Of a stretch of 8,037 bases of DNA, positions 1 to 5,764 are shown one piece after another; position 1 is the stretch's first letter; each line of letters opens with the position of its first letter. The stretch is taken from the NCBI GenBank assembly GCA_934663655.1, contig CAKUKT010000106.1, positions 1 through 8,037 of the forward strand. The letters are read 5' to 3'. The notes under the pieces are model-generated. The model was not told the DNA's origin. It saw only the letters and a program-made list of their open reading frames with translations, and made no database searches. Made by a program: the position numbers and the translations under genes. Source of the DNA: an uncultured Victivallaceae bacterium (GTDB lineage: Bacteria; Verrucomicrobiota; Lentisphaeria; Victivallales; Victivallaceae).

Positions 1-858
1 GCCGGCGGCTTCGTGGCGGGCCGGGGGGATCAGTAGCTCCGCAGCCAGCATCAGATTGCGGACATCATCCCGGCCGCCGAGCGCGAAAACATGGTCGGAT
101 ACGCCGAGACGGCGCGCCAGTTTGCGTGCCCGTTCGCGGTTGCCGCGTCCGGCGATGAAAAGGCGCACGCAGGAGAGTGTTTCCGACGGCAGCGCCGCCA
201 CCGCGGCGATCGCCCGGTCCACCCCCTTGGTACGGAACCCGGAGCCCACCAGCAGTAACAGATAATCGTCATCATCAACCCCGAGTTCATCACGTTTGTC
301 GTCGCGTATTCCTTCCGGATCGGCCGGGCGGTGGAACTCCTCGGCAATTCCCGGAGGAAGCAGATGAAAACGCGACTCCGGGGTGTGGTAAAAGGCGATG
401 AACTCCTCCTGCTGACGCCGGGTGAGCGTCATAATCAGGGTCTTCGATTCGGGAGAAAACAGTTCCCGTTCCAGCCGAGCGAAGGTCCGGTAGCGCGGCA
501 GGAGCCGGCTCCAGAAACCGAGATGACGCTGCGCCGCCGGCGCAAACGGGTTGTCGGCGGCGAAATAGAGATCGGCGCCGGGAATCCGGTTGAATGCGAC
601 AAAAAGATCGTGATGATCCCGGCGCAGCGCCGCCGCCAGATTGCGGCAGAAATTCTCCGCCCGGCGGTGATTGCTCCAGCCGGGCGCGGGGAGTTTCACC
701 ACGCTGATTCCCGGTTTCGGCGACGGAGCATCCCAGTCGCGACAGTAGATTGTGACCGTTTCTCCACGGGAGATGAGTTCCTCGGCGATGCGCATCATAT
801 CGCGCTGAAGTCCGCCGTGCGGGAAGTAACGGAACAGGGCAAATGCGTAATTTTTCAC
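1..858 (-). CDS. waaG: WaaG/RfaG-like GT4 glycosyltransferase (LPS core), C-terminus beyond window
   Basis: GT-B fold glycosyltransferase resembling RfaG/WaaG, which adds the first glucose to the inner-core heptose of lipopolysaccharide on the cytoplasmic side of the inner membrane. The GTG start at 858 gives 286 codons with no stop before the window edge. About 85-90 residues are missing relative to the roughly 374-residue E. coli enzyme. Diagnostic stretches are FRYFPHGGLQRDMMRIA (residues 9-25), FNRIPGADLYFAAD (89-102), LPPGI (167-171), GSGFRTKGVDRAI (205-217) and PARHEAAG (279-286). The last holds the first Glu of the GT4 EX7E nucleotide-sugar motif. Each matches remembered E. coli RfaG nearly position for position. 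The start is set by the GTGA overlap with the stop of the upstream GT2 gene, which implies translational coupling; the ribosome site is weak (GGAT). The acceptor and sugar cannot be fixed from sequence, so another GT4 of envelope glycan synthesis remains possible. Confidence 0.88.
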   Translation of the reverse strand, partial: MKNYAFALFRYFPHGGLQRDMMRIAEELISRGETVTIYCRDWDAPSPKPGISVVKLPAPGWSNHRRAENFCRNLAAALRRDHHDLFVAFNRIPGADLYFAADNPFAPAAQRHLGFWSRLLPRYRTFARLERELFSPESKTLIMTLTRRQQEEFIAFYHTPESRFHLLPPGIAEEFHRPADPEGIRDDKRDELGVDDDDYLLLLVGSGFRTKGVDRAIAAVAALPSETLSCVRLFIAGRGNRERARKLARRLGVSDHVFALGGRDDVRNLMLAAELLIPPARHEAAG

Positions 859-1643
859 GGCAGTTTATCCAGTTCATCCCGGGTCAGAATTTCCCGGTAG
901 AGTTCGACATCGAGCCGATCCGAGAGACGTCGGCGGGCCGCGGGACGGCTGGTTTTGCGGCCGCCGGTTTCCGGGTTGAGAATCATCGTCGCATGGTTGA
1001 GGTGATTCAGAAATTTTCCCAGTTCCAGCGACGGCAGAAACTTCATTTCAAACCCCGCCGCCGTCAGCATCCGATGAATCGACAAACCGGCGGTAAGTCC
1101 GTCATAGAACCCCCGGGTATATTTGCGGATCGCATCGCTGCGGTAGAGCGCGCAGTGGCTGCGCAGAAACCGTTCTTCCCGGTGTTGCCCGCGTCCGATG
1201 AGGCGGCGCAGGAGCTCCTCGATCTTCTTGCCGAGGTATTTCCGGCGCGAAATCACTTCCAGTTTCCAGCTGCCGACGCCGGCGATTTTTTCATCGTCGC
1301 GAATCTGGTTGAGCAGGAAATCCAGCCACAGATCGTTGCGAACCAGGGTGTCGGTATGCATGATGAGCACGTAGGGGGTGTCGACGCGTTCGAATCCGAG
1401 GTCGAGGGCCCGGGCGTGCATTTCGAAACCGGACTCACTGCCGATGTCGGGGCGTTCGATAAGTTCAATCCACTCGACGGTGCGCAGGTATTCCAGTGAT
1501 TCGTCGTTGGAGGCGTTGTCCACTACGATCACCCGGACCCGGCTGAGATCGGTGTTGCACCGGAGCAGTCGGAGACAGAGCCGGGTCAGTTCCGGGGTCC
1601 GGTAGTTGGGAATGATAATCGACAGCTCGGGGGAATTGCTCAT
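855..1643 (-). CDS. GT2 family glycosyltransferase
   Basis: A 262-residue soluble GT-A glycosyltransferase of family 2. It starts with the usual first strand ELSIIIPNYRTPELT (residues 6-20). VIVVDNASNDES (38-49) binds the nucleotide sugar, and a metal-binding Asp lies in YVLIMHTDT (91-99, D98). DGLTAGLSIHRMLTAAGFEMKFLP (181-204) corresponds to the acceptor/base region. No membrane segment is visible. The product probably adds a sugar to lipopolysaccharide or another surface glycan, inferred from the WaaG-like gene it overlaps by 4 nt downstream. ATG at 1643 was chosen over an in-frame GTG at 1664 because the protein then begins just before the conserved strand. An AGGT lies about 12 nt upstream, so the ribosome site is not decisive. 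A sigma70-type promoter about 55 nt upstream could serve it. The donor and acceptor are unknown. Confidence 0.87.
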   Translation of the reverse strand: MSNSPELSIIIPNYRTPELTRLCLRLLRCNTDLSRVRVIVVDNASNDESLEYLRTVEWIELIERPDIGSESGFEMHARALDLGFERVDTPYVLIMHTDTLVRNDLWLDFLLNQIRDDEKIAGVGSWKLEVISRRKYLGKKIEELLRRLIGRGQHREERFLRSHCALYRSDAIRKYTRGFYDGLTAGLSIHRMLTAAGFEMKFLPSLELGKFLNHLNHATMILNPETGGRKTSRPAARRRLSDRLDVELYREILTRDELDKLP

Positions 1644-1705
1644 TTTATGGAATTTACCTGGCACATTGACGCCTGTTTATGAATTGAATGCTTCTCATCG
1701 TTGAT

Positions 1706-1734
1706 AATATAACACCACGGTGGTGATGCTGCAA
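1706..1734 (-). promoter_or_regulatory. Predicted sigma70 promoter for the glycosyltransferase operon
   Basis: Read on the minus strand, TTGCAG (1734-1729) is followed after 17 bp by TATATT (1711-1706). The -10 matches the consensus at 5 of 6 positions, and the -35 keeps only TTG. Transcription would start near 1699, leaving a leader of about 56 nt before the GT2 ATG. A 13-bp perfect inverted repeat fills most of the spacer. Confidence 0.55.
1713..1725. promoter_or_regulatory. 13-bp inverted repeat in the minus promoter spacer, possible operator
   Basis: CACCACGGTGGTG is a perfect 6+1+6 inverted repeat lying between the -35 and -10 hexamers of the predicted minus promoter. A protein bound there would block RNA polymerase directly. 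No regulator gene is present in the window, so its identity is unknown. A chance palindrome in GC-rich DNA is the alternative. Confidence 0.4.
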
Positions 1735-1780
1735 GCGCCGGGGGAGGGGAATATATGGCCCAGCGGGAGATTTGTCGGCG

Positions 1781-1809
1781 TTGACAAAAAAATAAAGCCG
1801 TGCTATATT
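1781..1809 (+). promoter_or_regulatory. Strong sigma70 promoter for the plus-strand operon
   Basis: A perfect -35 hexamer TTGACA (1781-1786) is followed by an exact 17-bp spacer and TATATT (1804-1809). TG at 1801-1802 sits at the extended -10 position. The spacer is A-rich, unlike the surrounding GC-rich DNA. Transcription should begin near 1816. This is the best promoter match in the window and lies upstream of the four-gene operon starting at 2059. Confidence 0.82.
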
Positions 1810-1814
1810 AGCCG

Positions 1815-1834
1815 GATCGGGAGATCTGCCGATC
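1815..1834. promoter_or_regulatory. 20-bp near-perfect palindrome at the transcription start, probable operator
   Basis: GATCGGGAGATCTGCCGATC matches its own reverse complement at 18 of 20 positions; only the symmetric pair at positions 7 and 14 fails. Arms GATCGG and CCGATC and a central AGATCT share one centre. It begins about 6 bp after the -10 hexamer, where a bound dimeric repressor would stop initiation. In RNA it could also fold as a 6-bp hairpin. Which regulator family binds cannot be told. Confidence 0.6.
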
Positions 1835-2058
1835 GATGGGCCGGGAACGTCGGACGTTCAATGCGGACCAACCGGAAAATCGGTCGAAACGATATCCGCT
1901 GCAGGGCGGGGGCGTCGCAGGCGGAGAAGATGGTTTCTTTTGCCGCAACCCGGTGACGCGCCGCCGGAAACGGAGAATTTTATTCCAGCGGTGATGCGGT
2001 CGCAGGATTGTTTCTCCGCCATGGTCAATACAAATCAAATCATCAGGAGCAGCAGGTA
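1816..2058 (+). other. Long 5' leader of the plus operon with potential RNA stems
   Basis: From the predicted transcription start to the first well-supported ATG there are about 243 nt without a convincing gene. It holds the 1815-1834 palindrome and an inverted repeat GAACGT-CGG-ACGTTC (1845-1859). It also holds a small stem ACCGG-AAAA-TCGGT (1871-1884). Nested pairing is possible between CGGAGAA (1971-1977) and TTCTCCG (2012-2018), enclosing a stem with arms 1984-1990 and 2001-2007. A ribosome site AGGAG (2044-2048) precedes the ATG at 2059. I could not match the leader to a riboswitch class I know, including the SAH riboswitch. It may be a regulatory leader or simply an untranslated region. 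Confidence 0.45.
1845..1859. repeat. Perfect inverted repeat GAACGT-N3-ACGTTC
   Basis: Two 6-bp arms (1845-1850 and 1854-1859) are separated by CGG, about 30 bp after the predicted transcription start. It could be a second operator or a tight RNA hairpin in the leader. The sequence shows the symmetry only; a role is inferred from the position next to the 1815-1834 palindrome. Confidence 0.45.
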
Positions 2059-2727
2059 ATGAGTTATGTAGTTCATCGCGCGCTGAAAGCGCCGGATCTG
2101 GCCGCCGATTTTGAATCCGCTGACTGGGGCCCGGCCCGGAGCCTGCGGATTGGTTGTCGCCGTCCCGAAGGCAGTCCCGTCGCCTCACCGGTGGTGGATT
2201 TCAAGCTCCAGTATACCGCCGAGGGGTTGTACGGACTTTTTCAGGCGCGTGAAACGGGAATCCGTTGTGTAGCCGAAAAATTTCAGGACGGCGTCTGCAC
2301 CGACACCTGTCTGGAGTGTTTCATTCAGCCCAACATCGGCGTCGGATATGTGAATTTCGAGGTCAACGCCTCCGGAGTGCTCCTCGTCATGCAGGTGATC
2401 GATGAACGCCGGACCCCGAAAGGATTCGCCGACTTCCGCTATCTTACCGCCGACGAGGTCGAGGGAATGAAATTTTTCCATACGCTTCCCGACCGGGTTG
2501 AGCCGCCGATCATGGAGGAGACGACCTACCGGATGGGGTGGTTTATTCCGTTCCGGTTGTTCGAGCTGGTATTCAAGGCGCCGAAGCCGGTTTCGGGCAG
2601 TCGTTGGCGGATCAATGCCTTCAAATGCGGCGACGATACTCCGTATCCGCACTATTTTAGCGCTTATCCGTTGCGGGCGACGAATTTCCATACTCCGATA
2701 GCTTTCCGGGAAATTGTTTTCGAATAG
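2059..2727 (+). CDS. CBM9-like carbohydrate-binding protein, no signal peptide
   Basis: A 222-residue protein that is essentially one carbohydrate-binding family 9-like beta-sandwich domain. Recognisable blocks are VDFKLQYTAEGLYGLFQARE (residues 46-65), CTDTCLECFIQP (80-91) and GYVNFEVNASG (96-106). WFIPFRLFEL (161-170) and INAFKCGDDTPYPHYFSAYP (185-204) complete the pattern. In the family such domains bind sugar ends and are usually exported or fused to glycosidases. Here no signal peptide, lipobox, membrane segment or catalytic domain is seen, so the protein appears cytoplasmic. ATG at 2059 is chosen because AGGAG lies 10 nt upstream; a TTG at 2008 in the same frame has no such site. It is the first gene of the operon, 20 nt before the isomerase gene. 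The ligand is unknown, and a structural or regulatory role is possible. Confidence 0.8.
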   Translation: MSYVVHRALKAPDLAADFESADWGPARSLRIGCRRPEGSPVASPVVDFKLQYTAEGLYGLFQARETGIRCVAEKFQDGVCTDTCLECFIQPNIGVGYVNFEVNASGVLLVMQVIDERRTPKGFADFRYLTADEVEGMKFFHTLPDRVEPPIMEETTYRMGWFIPFRLFELVFKAPKPVSGSRWRINAFKCGDDTPYPHYFSAYPLRATNFHTPIAFREIVFE

Positions 2728-2747
2728 ATGACGGGAGATTGCTGAAA

Positions 2748-3443
2748 ATGAAAAGATCCGAAATCAATCGCTATATCCGGGAAGCTGAAAAGTTTTTCGC
2801 CGGTCACGGTTTTATTCTGCCGCCGTTTGCATTCTTCACTCCGGAAGAGTGGCGCAGGCACCGGGACGAGGCGCGCGAAATTTTCGACCTGCAGCTCGGC
2901 TGGGATGTCACCAGTTTCGGAAGTCCGGATTTTCTGAAGACCGGATTGTTGCTCTTTACACTGCGCAACGGTCTGGCCGGTTCGGCACGCTACCCCAAAC
3001 CCTATGCCGAAAAGATCATGATGGTGCGCCCGGAACAGGTTACGCCGCGCCACTTTCACTGGCACAAGCGCGAGGACATCATCGTCCGGGGCGGCGGAAA
3101 TCTGGTGATCGAACTCTTTCGCGCCGATCCGGAAAACTCCCGGCTGGCGGCGGAAGACGGAGATTTTTCCATCAGCGTCGACGGCATCCGGCGGCGGATT
3201 TCCAGCGGCGACAAGTTGATTCTCACTCCCGGAGAGAGCGTCTGCTTTGAACCGGTACACGCCCACTGTTTCTACGCGGAACCGGGCGGCGAACCGGCTC
3301 TGGTGGGCGAGGTGTCGATGGTCAATGACGACGTCAATGACAACTGCTTTGTCGACGGATCGATCCGTTTCGATCCGATTGTCGAGGATGAACCACCGGA
3401 ACGTCTGCTTGGGGTCGATTACGCGGAGTTCGTAACGAAATGA
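2748..3443 (+). CDS. D-lyxose ketol-isomerase family protein (DUF1498 cupin)
   Basis: A 231-residue single-domain cupin of the D-lyxose isomerase family, about the length of the characterised E. coli O157 enzyme (about 227). The family interconverts D-lyxose and D-xylulose, and also mannose/fructose, using a divalent metal. The metal ligands are visible: H102 and H104 in TPRHFHWHKRED (99-110), E109 and H171 in EPVHAHCF (168-175). This is the spacing remembered for the E. coli enzyme. The remaining fold follows as VRGGGNLVIEL and KLILTPGESVCFEP. ATG at 2748 has GGGAG 10 nt upstream. A TTG at 2739 is less likely. Its stop overlaps the next gene's start by 4 nt (ATGA), so it is probably co-translated with the SAH-hydrolase-like gene. 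True substrate could be another aldose, for example a deoxypentose freed from nucleosides; that is inference. Confidence 0.86.
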   Translation: MKRSEINRYIREAEKFFAGHGFILPPFAFFTPEEWRRHRDEAREIFDLQLGWDVTSFGSPDFLKTGLLLFTLRNGLAGSARYPKPYAEKIMMVRPEQVTPRHFHWHKREDIIVRGGGNLVIELFRADPENSRLAAEDGDFSISVDGIRRRISSGDKLILTPGESVCFEPVHAHCFYAEPGGEPALVGEVSMVNDDVNDNCFVDGSIRFDPIVEDEPPERLLGVDYAEFVTK

Positions 3444-4486
3444 ACTCCGATCCGGTCGGCGATTACCTCGGCGACTTCTACCCGGTGAATGAATTCCCGG
3501 CGCTGGAGGCGCAGTATCGCCGATGGCGCGAAACCCGGCCGCTGGCCGGGGTGCGGGTGCTGGATGCCACTCCGCTCTTTCGCAACACCCTGGCCAAACA
3601 CCGGGCGCTGCTCGCGGCCGGCGCCCGGCTGACAATCGGTACCTCCGATGAAATTTTGTTTTCTCCGGAAGCGGCGGCAAAACTCGCCGAGTGGGGGATC
3701 GCGCGGATTCACAACGCGATCACTTCAGAGCAGTTCGATGTGATTCTCGACTGCGGCGGGGTGCATTCCCGACTGCTGCCGCGGCTGGGGTTTGCCGAAT
3801 TGACCCGTTCCGGGGTGCCGCGTTTCACCGGAACCGCGCTGCCGGTGGTGTCGATCGACGACAGTCGGCTCAAATTGTCCGAAACCGTCCTCGGAACCGG
3901 CGACGGTTTTGTCCGGGCGATGAAACAGCTCGGCTACGGCGATTTCGGCGGCCGCCGGGTGGTGGTGTTCGGCGGCGGCAAGGTCGGCAGTGGAATTGCT
4001 CTGGCTCTGCGTTCAGCCGGGACGCTGCCGGTAATCGTCGATGAACTTTCCCGTTGGCGCGAGTTCGCCGGTGTCCGCTGGCTCGATCGCGCCGACCGCG
4101 CCGCCGTGCGCAGGGAAGTCGCCGGGGCCTGGTGCGCGGTCACCGCCACCGGTGTCGCCGGCGCTCTCGCGGAATATCAACTTGAAACCGTGATCGATTC
4201 GCCGGTGCTCCTGGCCAACATGGGCGTTGAGGATGAGTTCGGTCCGGCGATTCCCGGTTCACGGGTGCTGAATGACAAAAAGCCGCTGAATTTTCTTCTC
4301 GACGAACCCACCCGGATGGCCTATATCGATCCGGTAATGGCGTTGAGCAACCTCGCGGCAGTGCTGCTGGTTTCCGGACGTATGCCGCCGGGAATTTCGC
4401 CGCCGCCGCCGGAAGCTGAAGCCGAGATCATCGACAGTGTAAGACGCGGCGGCGTGATTGCCGCCGAACTGGAGGAGTTTCTATGA
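3440..4486 (+). CDS. Divergent S-adenosylhomocysteine hydrolase-like NAD-binding protein
   Basis: A 348-residue homologue of adenosylhomocysteinase (family length about 430-480). Residues 19-88 align without gaps to the region of human AHCY from MPGLMRMRERY to AKAGIP (recalled from memory). A Rossmann domain follows with VVVFGGGKVGSG (174-185) and the acidic end of strand two, D201-E202, favouring NAD. The active site is remodelled: by this alignment human H55, T57, D131, E156, D190, N191, H301 and H353 become P45, F47, C105, L121, T149, V150, V263 and T291. K186 is kept as K145, and the Asn of GRLVN as N284. An insert before the DDGGD segment and the C-terminal KPDHYRY tail are absent. It is joined to both neighbours by ATGA overlaps. 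It is therefore unlikely to hydrolyse SAH as the canonical enzyme does. It could act on S-inosylhomocysteine or another nucleoside, or be regulatory. Confidence 0.8.
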   Translation: MNSDPVGDYLGDFYPVNEFPALEAQYRRWRETRPLAGVRVLDATPLFRNTLAKHRALLAAGARLTIGTSDEILFSPEAAAKLAEWGIARIHNAITSEQFDVILDCGGVHSRLLPRLGFAELTRSGVPRFTGTALPVVSIDDSRLKLSETVLGTGDGFVRAMKQLGYGDFGGRRVVVFGGGKVGSGIALALRSAGTLPVIVDELSRWREFAGVRWLDRADRAAVRREVAGAWCAVTATGVAGALAEYQLETVIDSPVLLANMGVEDEFGPAIPGSRVLNDKKPLNFLLDEPTRMAYIDPVMALSNLAAVLLVSGRMPPGISPPPPEAEAEIIDSVRRGGVIAAELEEFL

Positions 4487-5748
4487 GTCGGATGCTGATT
4501 TCCCGGGTGACGCTCATTGACGGTTCGGTCGTCGACATCGCGATTTCCGGGAACCGTTTCGAACTGGTCGCTCCCCGTATCGAAGGCAGTTTCGACACCG
4601 TGATCGACGGAGCGGGCCTGCTGGCCGCGCCGCCGTTTTTCAATACCCACACCCACGCGGCGATGACGCTGCTGCGCGGCATCGCCGACGATCTGGAACT
4701 CTTTGAGTGGCTCAACGATCATATCTGGCCGGCAGAGGCGAAGCTCACCGCGGCGGATATCCGCGCCGGTTCCCGTCTGGCGGCACTGGAGATGATCAAA
4801 TCCGGTACGGTATTTTTCAATGACATGTATTTTCATCCGCTGGAAACGATCCGCGCCGCCGAGGAACTGGGGATGCGTGCGGCGATCGGCATGATTACGC
4901 TGGAAAGCGTTCCCGACGGCGGTCGCGGTTTCGAGGAACGCAACCGCGAACTGCGTGAACTGGAGGCGCAGGGGGCTTTCTCGGACCGGATATCGTTGAT
5001 GCTCGCTCCCCATGCTCTCTACACGGTTTCGGAGACGGCGCTGCGGCGGATCGCCGCCGAATCGGCCGAACATAATCGTATCGTCCATATCCATCTGGCC
5101 GAAACCGCCCGCGAAGTCAGGGAATTTCGCGCCTCTCACGGCGGCAAATCGCCGATAGATTATCTCGATGAAATCGGTTTGCTCTCCCCGCGACTGCTGA
5201 TTGCGCATGCAATTCATCTCGATGACCGGGAGATCGCGCTGCTGGCGGAGCGGGGGGTGATTTTTTCGCACATGCCCTGCAGCAACCGCAAGCTGGTTTC
5301 GGGCGCGTTCCGGTTCCGGGCGGTCGAAGCGTCGGGAGCGCTGATCACGCTCGGAACCGACGGCTGCGCCTCCAACAACAACCTCTCGATGTTCGATGAG
5401 ATGAAAAACTGCGCGATCCTGGCCAAGGAGGAGGCGGGGGATCCGCGGGTATGCCCGGCGGAAACCGCGTTTGCGGTCGCCACTGTAAACGGTGCGCGCG
5501 CCTTCGGCATCGACTCCGGCGTCATCGAAGCCGGCCGTCTGGCCGACCTCGTACTTTACGCTCTCGATTCTCCGGCGCTTACTCCGGCACATCACCAGGT
5601 ATCGAACCTGGTTTACGCCGCCGATTCCTCGGCGGTGGATACGGTGATCTGTGACGGCAGAATTTTGATGCGCGGTCGAAAGGTGCCCGGGGAGACGGAG
5701 ATCATCGCCGAAGCGCGTGCCGCCGCCGCTCGCCTGGGCAGCCGGTGA
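4483..5748 (+). CDS. mtaD: 5-methylthioadenosine/S-adenosylhomocysteine deaminase family protein
   Basis: A 421-residue cytosolic TIM-barrel metalloenzyme of the amidohydrolase superfamily, full length for MtaD. The family deaminates the adenine of methylthioadenosine, S-adenosylhomocysteine or 5'-deoxyadenosine (DadD) to the inosine form. Visible metal and catalytic residues are H56 and H58 (FNTHTHAAMTLLRG), E85 (IWPAEAKLT), H204 and E207 (VHIHLAET), the His pair in IAHAIHL (240-246) and D293 (LGTDGCASNNNLSMFDEM). MPCSNRKL (264-271) is also typical. A strong GGAGGAG site lies 5 nt before the ATG at 4483, which overlaps the SAH-hydrolase-like stop by 4 nt. A second Met three codons later is a minor alternative. 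It is the last gene of the operon, 16 nt from a convergent gene. The neighbour suggests SAH-related chemistry, but sequence alone does not separate MTA, SAH and 5'-deoxyadenosine. Confidence 0.92.
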   Translation: MSRMLISRVTLIDGSVVDIAISGNRFELVAPRIEGSFDTVIDGAGLLAAPPFFNTHTHAAMTLLRGIADDLELFEWLNDHIWPAEAKLTAADIRAGSRLAALEMIKSGTVFFNDMYFHPLETIRAAEELGMRAAIGMITLESVPDGGRGFEERNRELRELEAQGAFSDRISLMLAPHALYTVSETALRRIAAESAEHNRIVHIHLAETAREVREFRASHGGKSPIDYLDEIGLLSPRLLIAHAIHLDDREIALLAERGVIFSHMPCSNRKLVSGAFRFRAVEASGALITLGTDGCASNNNLSMFDEMKNCAILAKEEAGDPRVCPAETAFAVATVNGARAFGIDSGVIEAGRLADLVLYALDSPALTPAHHQVSNLVYAADSSAVDTVICDGRILMRGRKVPGETEIIAEARAAAARLGSR

Positions 5749-5764
5749 ATTCAGTTCCCCGTCA

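Noticed and set aside
290..877. Minus-strand open frame of 195 codons near the left edge
   Set aside because: It lies in a different frame over the same DNA as the WaaG-like gene. Its product is compositionally odd (Arg, Ser, Pro rich), whereas the WaaG frame carries the full set of motifs.
843..1499. Plus-strand open frame of 218 codons opposite the GT2 gene
   Set aside because: It is antisense to a clear GT2 protein and has no ribosome site or recognisable domain.
1720..1956. Plus-strand frame of 78 codons across the divergent control region
   Set aside because: It would run through the consensus promoter and operator, has no ribosome site, and has a Arg/Gly-rich product typical of non-coding GC-rich DNA.
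1816..2058. SAH riboswitch in the operon leader
   Set aside because: It was suggested by the downstream SAH-related genes, but the conserved core of that riboswitch could not be found. Only generic stems are visible.
2664..3680. Minus-strand open frame of 338 codons opposite the lyxose isomerase gene
   Set aside because: It is the shadow of the cupin gene, whose metal-binding motifs are intact on the plus strand. No domain is visible in the shadow.
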